Assembly (NCBI RefSeq): GCF_022601975.1
Contig: NZ_JAKVIR010000023.1
Coordinates: 40,925 to 104,924 of the forward strand
Direction: 5' to 3'
Source of the DNA: Pontibacter sp. E15-1
GTDB lineage: Bacteria; Bacteroidota; Bacteroidia; Cytophagales; Hymenobacteraceae
DNA: 64,000 nt
Shown: positions 28,333-35,821 of the stretch, one piece after another
Numbering within the stretch: the stretch's first letter is position 1
Layout of the letters: the number at the start of each line of letters is the position of its first letter
Made by a program: the position numbers and the translations under genes
Notes under the pieces: model-generated
The model's input: the letters and a program-made list of their open reading frames with translations, nothing else
Told to the model about the DNA's origin: nothing
Database searches by the model: none

Positions 28333-29348
28333 AAAGATCCATCATCATAGCGGAGGCCGGCGTTAACCACAATGGCGATATCAACCTTGCAAAACAGCTG
28401 ATTAATGTTGCAGCCCAAGCAGGGGCAGACTACGTCAAGTTCCAGACGTTTAGAGCCGAGAAACTGGTGAGCAAGGAAGCACAGAAAGCTGACTATCAAA
28501 ACAGGAACTTTCAGGAAGAGGACAACTCGCAGTATGGGATGCTGAAGAAGCTGGAGTTAAGCGAGGAAGACCATCATATCTTGTTAGCGCATGCCGTCAA
28601 TAAAGGGATTAAATTCTTGTCTACTGGCTTCGATGAAGACAGCATTGACTTCCTGGAAAAGCTGGGTGTAGATATCTTTAAAATACCCTCCGGTGAAATA
28701 ACCAACTACCCATACCTCCAGCATATAGCCCAGAAAGGCAAACCTGTCATCCTGTCTACAGGCATGTCAACGATGGACGAGATCGGTGAAGCGATCGAAG
28801 TGCTTATCTCGTCTGGAGTATCCAGGGCGAATTTAACAGTACTGCATTGCACCACCGAGTATCCGGCCCCACTAGCGGAGGTGAATCTAAGAGCCATGAC
28901 GCAGATAGGTGAGGTGTTCGGGGTAAAGATCGGGTACTCTGACCATACCCCCGGGATAGAGGTGCCCATTGCTGCAGCAGCCTTGGGAGCAGCCGTCATA
29001 GAAAAGCACTTCACACTGGACCGTGAACTTCCCGGGCCTGACCACAAGGCCTCCCTAGAGCCAATGGAATTGAGCGCCATGATCAAATCTATCCGAAATG
29101 TCGAATTGGCCTTGGGAAGCCCTGAAAAGGTCGTGACCCCTTCTGAAGAGAAAAACAGGGCAGTTGCGCGGAAGAGTATTTTTGTGGCCCACGATTTACA
29201 CAGTGGGCATATACTCAAACAGGAAGACCTTGTGATGAAGCGCCCCGGCAATGGTATTTCTCCGATGCGACTGAATCAGGTATTAGGAAAGGAGCTTGTG
29301 AAAGAGGTGAGAGCAGACGCCATGCTACAATATGACTTTCTGAAATGA
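28329..29348 (+). CDS. legI: N,N'-diacetyllegionaminate synthase (LegI/NeuB family)
   Basis: 339 residues from the ATG at 28329, which overlaps the LegH stop (ATGA); an upstream in-frame ATG at 28296 is inside legH and less likely. NeuB TIM barrel: IIAEAGVNHNGDINLAK, KFQTFRAEKLVS, KIPSGEITNYPYL, LHCTTEYPAP, GYSDHTPGIEV, EKHFTLDRELPGPDHKASLEP; then a C-terminal SAF/antifreeze-like domain (ARKSIFVAHDLHSG, MKRPGNGISP). It condenses the freed amino sugar with phosphoenolpyruvate to a nonulosonic acid. Confidence 0.94.
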   Translation: MKRSIIIAEAGVNHNGDINLAKQLINVAAQAGADYVKFQTFRAEKLVSKEAQKADYQNRNFQEEDNSQYGMLKKLELSEEDHHILLAHAVNKGIKFLSTGFDEDSIDFLEKLGVDIFKIPSGEITNYPYLQHIAQKGKPVILSTGMSTMDEIGEAIEVLISSGVSRANLTVLHCTTEYPAPLAEVNLRAMTQIGEVFGVKIGYSDHTPGIEVPIAAAALGAAVIEKHFTLDRELPGPDHKASLEPMELSAMIKSIRNVELALGSPEKVVTPSEEKNRAVARKSIFVAHDLHSGHILKQEDLVMKRPGNGISPMRLNQVLGKELVKEVRADAMLQYDFLK

Positions 29349-30445
29349 GAATAGCTGTACTGACAAGCTCAAGGGCTGACTATGGTATATACCTGCCCCT
29401 CCTGAACAAACTACAGGCAGATGCTTACTTTGATCTAAGACTGCTGGTATTTGGCTCGCACCTAAGTAAATTCCACGGGTATACCGCCATTCAGATCGAG
29501 AAGGATGGTTTTCAGATTGATCACCATGTAGAAACGGTCCTGTCGGCTGACTCGAAAGAGGCTATCAGCACCTCTATGGCCTTGACCTCTCTTAAATTCG
29601 CGGCAATATGGGCACAGGAAGAAGACAGGTATGACTACGTGCTCTGCCTGGGCGACCGTTACGAAATGTTCTCCGCTGTCAGTGCTGCAGCTCCATTTCA
29701 TGTTAAGTTAGCGCACCTGCATGGCGGGGAAACCACCCTGGGCGCTATTGATAATCAGTTTAGGCACAGTATCTCGCTGTTCTCTACCTTGCATTTTACT
29801 TCAACTGAAGCTGCTGCACAACGAGTGAGCGCTATTACTGAGGATACCGACAATGTGTATTGTGTAGGCGCATTAAGCTTAGACAATCTAGCAACCGTCC
29901 CGCTGCTTACACTGGATGAATTTCAGAGAAAATTCGGGATAGATTTAAGCATTCCCTCCGTGCTCTTCACCTTTCACCCGGAAACGGTAAACCCACAGCA
30001 CAATAGCTTGCATATTTCAGAAATAGTGGCTGTTTTGGAAAGACTAGAGTACCAGGTTATCGTTACGTTGCCAAATGCCGATACGTCCGGCAATACCATC
30101 CGGCAGAAACTGCTGGAGTGTGCTGATACCAGCAGACAAATAAAAGTTGTCGAGAACTTTGGTACCCAAGGATACTTCACCTGCTTGAAGCACTGCGCTT
30201 TTCTGCTAGGCAACACCTCCAGTGGCATTTTAGAGGCAGCCTCCTTCGGGAAATATGTTGTAGACTTAGGGAGCAGGCAGGCCGGCCGGGAGCATGGCCC
30301 AAATGTGCTGAAATGCCGCATCAGCCAAACGGAGATTTTGTCAACTGTCAACCGAATACCTTCACTGCCACCCCTGGATCATACGAACATCTATTGGCAA
30401 GGGGGAGCTGCCGATAAGATCATCCGTGTGCTCAAGACCATCTAA
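29345..30445 (+). CDS. legG: UDP/GDP-sugar 2-epimerase, hydrolysing (LegG/NeuC family)
   Basis: 366 residues. LTSSRADYGIYLPLL at the N-terminus, LVFGSHLS, CLGDRYEMF, LAHLHGGETTLGAIDNQFRHSIS, then FTFHPETVNP and LGNTSSGILEAASFGKYVVDLGSRQAGRE. These are the motifs of hydrolysing 2-epimerases that release the free sugar used by LegI. Overlaps legI by 4 bases (ATGA). NeuC, LegG and PseG-like roles are separated by neighbours; LegB/C/H/I here favour LegG. Confidence 0.93.
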   Translation: MRIAVLTSSRADYGIYLPLLNKLQADAYFDLRLLVFGSHLSKFHGYTAIQIEKDGFQIDHHVETVLSADSKEAISTSMALTSLKFAAIWAQEEDRYDYVLCLGDRYEMFSAVSAAAPFHVKLAHLHGGETTLGAIDNQFRHSISLFSTLHFTSTEAAAQRVSAITEDTDNVYCVGALSLDNLATVPLLTLDEFQRKFGIDLSIPSVLFTFHPETVNPQHNSLHISEIVAVLERLEYQVIVTLPNADTSGNTIRQKLLECADTSRQIKVVENFGTQGYFTCLKHCAFLLGNTSSGILEAASFGKYVVDLGSRQAGREHGPNVLKCRISQTEILSTVNRIPSLPPLDHTNIYWQGGAADKIIRVLKTI

Positions 30446-30451
30446 CTACAT

Positions 30452-31498
30452 ATGATACAAACTGAAAACCATCTGATCAAGGAGACCGACTCCATTAAAT
30501 CAGCGCTTATCAAGCTAAATGAGCTTGGTGTCTACCTGACTCTTTTTGCTGTTGACGAAGACAGAAAGTTAGTGGGCACTTTAACGGACGGTGATATTCG
30601 CAGAGCACTCATTCAGGACATACCCGTGAGTGAACCGGTGAGTAAGGCAATGCACAGAGATTTCTTTTATCTCCGGAAAAACAAATTCTCATTGGATGCC
30701 ATACAGCAAATCAAGGAATTGCAGCTTCATCTGGTGCCATACCTGGATGAGGGGGGGAAGCTGCTTAAGATTATAAATTTCGACTCGAAGAAATCGTTTT
30801 TGCCGATTGATGCATTTATCATGGCTGGCGGCAAAGGGCTGCGTCTCAGGCCTTTAACGCTAAATGTGCCAAAGCCCCTGCTAAAAGTGGGCAATAAACC
30901 TATAATGGAGCGTAACCTGGATTTGCTGTGCAATTTCGGTATTCAAAATGCCTATATCTCCATCAATTACCTGGGCGAGCAAATCATCGAGTATTTTCAA
31001 CACGACTACAAGGGAGAAATAAAGCTTGAGTATGTACGGGAAGGGAAGCCGCTGGGAACTTTAGGGTCCATGTCTTTGGTAGATGGTTTTGAGAACGATT
31101 ACATTCTGCTGATGAACTCGGATCTCCTGACTAACATAGACCTGGAGGACTTTTTTTTCGATTTCCTGAAAAGTGATGCCGCTATGGCCATTGCCACTGT
31201 GCCATACAAAGTGGATGTACCTTATGCTGTGTTAGAGACTTCCAATAACTTTGTTTCGAATCTGAAAGAAAAGCCAAGTTATACCTATTACTCAAACGGG
31301 GGGATTTATCTTATTAAAAGAGAACTGACAAAGTTGGTCCCATTTGACAGTTTCTATAACGCAACAGATTTAGTCGAAAATTTGATTGCGTCGAAAATGA
31401 AAGTGCTTTCCTACCCTTTGCGGTCCTATTGGCTTGATATAGGAAAACACGAAGATTTTGAAAAAGCTCAGGAAGATGTGAAACATATAAAATTCTGA
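30452..31498 (+). CDS. ptmE: CBS-domain sugar nucleotidyltransferase (PtmE-like GlcN-1-P guanylyltransferase)
   Basis: 348 residues. Residues 1 to about 118 hold a CBS pair (LVGTLTDGDIRRALI and a second copy near 75-115); from about 120 a nucleotidyltransferase domain follows with AFIMAGGKGLRLRPLT and KPLLKVGNKPI, NSDLLTNIDLEDFF. This fusion is characteristic of PtmE, which makes GDP-GlcN from GlcN-1-P in the GDP branch of legionaminic acid synthesis. Generic glucose-1-P transferases are an alternative, but context favours PtmE. The PtmF and PtmA partners known from Campylobacter are not seen. Confidence 0.85.
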   Translation: MIQTENHLIKETDSIKSALIKLNELGVYLTLFAVDEDRKLVGTLTDGDIRRALIQDIPVSEPVSKAMHRDFFYLRKNKFSLDAIQQIKELQLHLVPYLDEGGKLLKIINFDSKKSFLPIDAFIMAGGKGLRLRPLTLNVPKPLLKVGNKPIMERNLDLLCNFGIQNAYISINYLGEQIIEYFQHDYKGEIKLEYVREGKPLGTLGSMSLVDGFENDYILLMNSDLLTNIDLEDFFFDFLKSDAAMAIATVPYKVDVPYAVLETSNNFVSNLKEKPSYTYYSNGGIYLIKRELTKLVPFDSFYNATDLVENLIASKMKVLSYPLRSYWLDIGKHEDFEKAQEDVKHIKF

Positions 31499-32202
31499 TG
31501 GAGATCTTATACCTCATCCCGGCTCGGGGCGGCTCGAAGGGTATACCCGGCAAAAATATAAAGCCGCTAAATGGTAAACCCCTGATTGGATACACAATCG
31601 AATTTGCAAGAAAAGTAGCCCTTAACGAAAGAAATATTTACCTCTCCACCGATTCTGATGAGATTATTCGAGTTGCTGCGGAGTTTGGCCTGGAGGCACC
31701 TTTTGTGCGCCCTGCTTCACTGGCGAGTGACAGCGCAGGCATGAATGACGTTATTGTGCACGCGATTAACCATTTTGAAGCTGCCGAGAACAAGAGAGTT
31801 GACGCTGTGATGCTGCTTCAGCCAACAGCCCCGTTCAGGAAGACTATACACCATGAGGAGGTGCTTTCGTTGTACAAAGACGGTTTCGACATGGTGGTGT
31901 CTGTGCTGGAGCCACCATACAACCCATACTATACCTTGTTTGAGGAAGATGAAAATGGTTTTCTTGCTAAGTCAAAAAAGGCTAATTTTGAGCGCCGCCA
32001 GGATATCCCGAAAGTTTACGCTTACAACGGCTCAATCTATCTCTTTAACGCAGCCAAGGTAAAGGAGCAGCCTTTGCACTCTCTCAAGCGGGTGGTGAAG
32101 TATGTAATGGATGATATTCACTCTATTGACATCGACTCAAACCTGGATTGGATTTTGGCGGAGGCCATTTTGCGCAACGGACTTATACATGAAAACAGTT
32201 AG
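31498..32202 (+). CDS. legF: CMP-legionaminic acid synthetase (LegF/NeuA family cytidylyltransferase)
   Basis: 234 residues. Nucleotide-binding IPARGGSKGIPGKNIKPLNGKP motif in its first 30 residues, YLSTDSDEI, MLLQPTAPFR, and C-terminal DIHSIDIDSNLDWILAE. It activates the nonulosonic acid with CTP for transfer. Its start overlaps the ptmE stop by one base and its end overlaps the hisF2 copy 2 start by 14 bases, linking legionaminic synthesis and amidination translationally. Confidence 0.93.
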   Translation: MEILYLIPARGGSKGIPGKNIKPLNGKPLIGYTIEFARKVALNERNIYLSTDSDEIIRVAAEFGLEAPFVRPASLASDSAGMNDVIVHAINHFEAAENKRVDAVMLLQPTAPFRKTIHHEEVLSLYKDGFDMVVSVLEPPYNPYYTLFEEDENGFLAKSKKANFERRQDIPKVYAYNGSIYLFNAAKVKEQPLHSLKRVVKYVMDDIHSIDIDSNLDWILAEAILRNGLIHENS

Positions 32203-33037
32203 AATTATACCTAGGTTAGACATAAAAGGCCCAAACCTGGTGAAGGGAATACATTTGGAGGGACTCAGGGTACTGGGTAAGCCAGAGGATTTTGCGCAGT
32301 ACTATTATGAAAATGGGGCTGACGAGCTTATCTACCAAGACGTTGTAGCAAGTTTGTATGAACGAAACAGCTTAAAAGACATTATCTCAGCTACTGCAAA
32401 AAATATTTTTATTCCACTCACAGTGGGTGGGGGCATTAGAACGCAAGAGGATATCAAAGAAATCCTTCGGGCCGGGGCAGACAAGGTTTCTATAAACACT
32501 GCCGCAGTTAAAAACCCGACGTTCATCCAACAAGCCTCCAGAAGATTCGGCTCTTCCACAATCGTTGTGGCCATCGAGGCTATCCGGCAGCCAGATGGGA
32601 AATACTTTATTTTTACAGATAACGGAAGGGAGTATACGGGCATTGATGCAATAGAGTGGGCCGCCCAAGTAGAATCACTTGGCGCCGGTGAGTTGAGCGT
32701 TACTTCTGTAGACAACGAAGGGACTGGGAAAGGGCTTGACCTTGAGCTCGTAAAACGTATATCAGATTCCGTTTCTATACCTGTTATTGCCCATGGAGGC
32801 ATCGGAAGTGCAAAGCACATGGCTGAGGCTAACGTGAAATGCAGTGTGGACGCCTTTGCCGTATCCTCTATATTGCACTATGATTTCATCAAGCAGGCGC
32901 TTCACAACAGGGCATATGAAACTGAGGGAAATATCGACTTCCTGTTGAGTGGTAGAACCAAGGGCAACATCGAGACTATTGGCATACCAGATTTAAAGAA
33001 TTACCTCAACAGAGAGGGTATAAGCTGTAGAGTTTGA
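32189..33037 (+). CDS. HisF-like subunit of sugar amidotransferase (HisF2), copy 2
   Basis: 282 residues from the ATG at 32189. HisF TIM barrel with VRIIPRLDIKG, LTVGGGIRTQED, VSINTAAVKNP and AHGGIGSAKH. Asp11 of HisF is kept (RLDIKG) but Asp130 is Glu (VVAIEA), the reverse of the loss in copy 1. It is longer than true HisF by about 25 residues at the C-terminus. It likely couples a glutaminase to the WbpG/PtmG-type enzyme at 33682 and not histidine synthesis. Start placed inside the legF 3' end. Confidence 0.87.
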   Translation: MKTVRIIPRLDIKGPNLVKGIHLEGLRVLGKPEDFAQYYYENGADELIYQDVVASLYERNSLKDIISATAKNIFIPLTVGGGIRTQEDIKEILRAGADKVSINTAAVKNPTFIQQASRRFGSSTIVVAIEAIRQPDGKYFIFTDNGREYTGIDAIEWAAQVESLGAGELSVTSVDNEGTGKGLDLELVKRISDSVSIPVIAHGGIGSAKHMAEANVKCSVDAFAVSSILHYDFIKQALHNRAYETEGNIDFLLSGRTKGNIETIGIPDLKNYLNREGISCRV

Positions 33038-33039
33038 TA

Positions 33040-33669
33040 ATGGAGAAGAACGTTGTATTAGTAGACTACGGGTTAGGCAACCTCTTTAGTATAAGCCAGG
33101 CATTTAAAAAAACAGGCGTTACTCCTGTCATAAGTTCTGACATAAGAGATTTGTTGCAGGCTACCCATATCGTGTTACCGGGAGTCGGCGCTTTCGGTGA
33201 TGCCATGACAAACCTAAAGCAACTGGGATTGATTTCGCCTTTGCTTGAAAAAGTTTCTTCCGGCACACCGCTGCTAGGTGTTTGCCTGGGTATGCAGCTT
33301 CTGTTTGAAGCGAGTGAAGAGTATGGCGTACATCAAGGGCTAGGCCTAATCAAAGGAGGTATAAAACGGTTTCCCAATGAGATTGACAGCAAAAAGCTTA
33401 GAGTGCCCAACATCGGGTGGCTGGGAATAGAACACGCTGATAACGAGAAAAGCCTAAAAGGTATACCCTCCGGAGAATTTATGTACTTTGTGCATTCATA
33501 CTATACAACCCCAGATGACAGCGAGGATGTATTAACCACCACCGTATACCAAGGGTTTGAATACTGCTCATCTGTCAGTAAAAACAATATCGTAGGTTTT
33601 CAATTCCATCCGGAGAAGAGCGGACAGAGCGGCCTAAAACTATATGATAACTTCATAAACAATTTTTAA
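33040..33669 (+). CDS. HisH-like glutamine amidotransferase (HisH2), copy 2
   Basis: 209 residues from the ATG at 33040 (a TTG six bases earlier is also in frame). Class I glutaminase triad: Cys in LLGVCLGMQLLFEA, His and Glu in GFQFHPEKSGQ. GLGNLFSISQAF and LPGVGAFGDAM are canonical. It follows the HisF-like gene by 2 bases and precedes the amidotransferase gene by 12 bases. Predicted to supply ammonia for making the acetamidino form of legionaminic acid. Confidence 0.9.
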   Translation: MEKNVVLVDYGLGNLFSISQAFKKTGVTPVISSDIRDLLQATHIVLPGVGAFGDAMTNLKQLGLISPLLEKVSSGTPLLGVCLGMQLLFEASEEYGVHQGLGLIKGGIKRFPNEIDSKKLRVPNIGWLGIEHADNEKSLKGIPSGEFMYFVHSYYTTPDDSEDVLTTTVYQGFEYCSSVSKNNIVGFQFHPEKSGQSGLKLYDNFINNF

Positions 33670-33681
33670 TATTCAATATTA

Positions 33682-34839
33682 ATGGAGCATAAAAACACTC
33701 AACAGCGATACAATTTACCTGATGAGATACTGTATTGTAAGAAATGTACTGTTTCTAACCAGCGGCCCCGCATCATTTTTGACGAGGAAGGGGTGTGTTC
33801 TGCCTGTCGTTTCGCGGAGTTCAAAAAAAGTAAAATCGACTGGGGGAAAAGAGAGGAGGAACTGATCGCGCTGTTAGACAAGCACAGAAGGAACGACGGT
33901 TCTTATGATGTGTTGGTGCCCTGCAGTGGCGGTAAAGACGCAGCCTATATAGCCCATGAGCTGAAGCACAAATATGGTATGAATCCCCTGACGGTTACTT
34001 GGGCACCGCATCTATACACTGAGATCGGCTGGCAAAACTTACACAATATGACAAGGGTAGGTGATTTGGCTAACATACTTGGCACCCCTCCCGGAGAGAC
34101 ACACCGTAAGTTAACCAAACTGGCCTTCGAGATCCTGGGAGATCCTTTTCAACCATTCATTTACGGCCAGACAAACTTCCCCTTGCAGACCGCTGTTCGA
34201 TATCAGATCCCACTTATCATGTATGGTGAGAATGGCGAGGTAGAATATGGCGGGGATATGAAAAACGCATTCAGCCCTACCCGCAACTATAAAACAGACC
34301 ACGTCAAGCATTATTTCTCAGGACTTGCACCTGAAGATTTAGTGCGATATGGCATCAAGGAGAATGACCTAGTGCCCTATATGGCACCGCCTAACGAGGA
34401 ACTTGACAGACTAGGCACTGAACTGCATTTTTATGGTTACTATAAAAAATGGGTGCCCCAGGAAAACTATTACTATTGTGTAGAGAACACTGGGTTTCAA
34501 GCCAATCCTGTCAGAAGTGAAGGCACTTACTCTAAATATGCGTCCTTAGATGATAAAATAGATGGGTATCATTATTACCTAGCGTTCATTAAGTTCGGCT
34601 TAGGCAGGTGCACGAGCGATACCGCGCATGAGATCAGAGACGGCCATTTGACTCGGGAAGAGGGCGTGGCATTAGTGAACAGGTTTGATGGAGAGTTCCC
34701 AAAAAAATACTTCCAGACTTTTTTGGAGTACTGCGACATTACGGAAGATTACTTCTGGGAGGTGGTCGACAGTTGGCGCTCACTGCACCTATGGGAAAAG
34801 GTAGAGGGAGAATGGAAGTTAAAGCAAAAGGTTAGTTAG
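33682..34839 (+). CDS. N-acetyl sugar amidotransferase (PtmG/WbpG-like), copy 2
   Basis: 385 residues. Zinc-ribbon-like pairs CKKC and CSAC in the first 45 residues, then PP-loop VPCSGGKDAAYIA. The loop is SGGKDA, while copy 1 has SGGVDS. Family role: exchange of an N-acetyl oxygen for ammonia, producing acetamidino groups. Being at the end of the legionaminic operon, its likely substrate is CMP- or free legionaminic acid, as for PtmG of Campylobacter. Highly diverged from copy 1, so the two are not a recent duplication. Confidence 0.88.
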   Translation: MEHKNTQQRYNLPDEILYCKKCTVSNQRPRIIFDEEGVCSACRFAEFKKSKIDWGKREEELIALLDKHRRNDGSYDVLVPCSGGKDAAYIAHELKHKYGMNPLTVTWAPHLYTEIGWQNLHNMTRVGDLANILGTPPGETHRKLTKLAFEILGDPFQPFIYGQTNFPLQTAVRYQIPLIMYGENGEVEYGGDMKNAFSPTRNYKTDHVKHYFSGLAPEDLVRYGIKENDLVPYMAPPNEELDRLGTELHFYGYYKKWVPQENYYYCVENTGFQANPVRSEGTYSKYASLDDKIDGYHYYLAFIKFGLGRCTSDTAHEIRDGHLTREEGVALVNRFDGEFPKKYFQTFLEYCDITEDYFWEVVDSWRSLHLWEKVEGEWKLKQKVS

Positions 34840-34853
34840 CAATAAGGAGTATA

Positions 34854-35738
34854 ATGAAACACCAATTAAAAGAAGGCCTTAAAGCTTCGTTGGGAAAGCT
34901 TGGGTACAGCTTTGTTAAAACTGATAACAAGCACCAGGAAGAAGAAGACTTAGCCATCTATAGGAAAAATTATTTACCAGATAGCCTTGAGCATAAACGT
35001 TTCTATAATGTAGGAAGTGGTGATTTCTATCACCCTTATTGGTCTAACTTAGATTATGTAAGCGATTGGTATAAAGATGTTCAAAAAAATGTGATTCACA
35101 TTGATCTCATGGAGAAAAAACCTCTTCCTATTGCAAGTAACTCAGCGGAAGTTTTTTACACGAGTCATACTATAGAGCATATTAAGGATGATGCTGTTCA
35201 AGTTTTATTTAATGAAGCTTATAGAGCATTAAAAAAAGGAGGATATTTTAGAGTTACCACCGGTCCTGATGCAGATAGTGATTTTGATGCTCTAATGAGA
35301 AACGATGAGGATTGGTTTTTTTGGAATAAATGGTATGAAAAACCTGGTTCCTACGAGCAAAATTACTACAAGCCTGCTACATCCGTTCCTCTTGAGGAAC
35401 GCTGGCTGCATCATGTTGCTTCGCAGTTAGCCCCAAACGACAAAAGTCCTTCGGCTCATAAAATCGATGCCAAGCAGATACGAGATATTCTTAACACAAA
35501 AACTAAAGAGGAAGCTTTAAATTATTTTACCTCTTTATGCGAATTTCAAAGCGACCGACCCGGCAATCATGTATCATGGTGGAATCGCACGAAAATCAGT
35601 TCTTATCTTGAAAAGGCCGGATTTTCACAGGTATATGTGAGTGGCTATGGGCAAAGCTATTGCCCCATACTGAGAAATACTAAATTTTTCGATAATACGC
35701 ATCCTCAGATTTCAGTATATGTAGAAGCCAGAAAGTAA
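34854..35738 (+). CDS. SAM-dependent methyltransferase (class I)
   Basis: 294 residues. The SAM site is recognisable as FYNVGSGDFYHPYWSNLDY, followed by IHIDLMEKKPLPIASNSAEV and TSHTIEHIKDD, the usual motif II, then YRALKKGGYFRVTTGPD. The domain belongs to the Methyltransf_11/25-like group that lies in many glycan loci. It probably methylates a sugar or its N-group in this glycan. AT-rich coding use compared with legB-legF, so it may have arrived separately. Acceptor unknown. Confidence 0.78.
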   Translation: MKHQLKEGLKASLGKLGYSFVKTDNKHQEEEDLAIYRKNYLPDSLEHKRFYNVGSGDFYHPYWSNLDYVSDWYKDVQKNVIHIDLMEKKPLPIASNSAEVFYTSHTIEHIKDDAVQVLFNEAYRALKKGGYFRVTTGPDADSDFDALMRNDEDWFFWNKWYEKPGSYEQNYYKPATSVPLEERWLHHVASQLAPNDKSPSAHKIDAKQIRDILNTKTKEEALNYFTSLCEFQSDRPGNHVSWWNRTKISSYLEKAGFSQVYVSGYGQSYCPILRNTKFFDNTHPQISVYVEARK

Positions 35739-35821
35739 GGGCGCTCACTAACGAAACTGCTCAGAGCTTAGAAACTGATCTAATATGACTACTTTTATCA
35801 GTTTATCTACAAAAAACTGCA

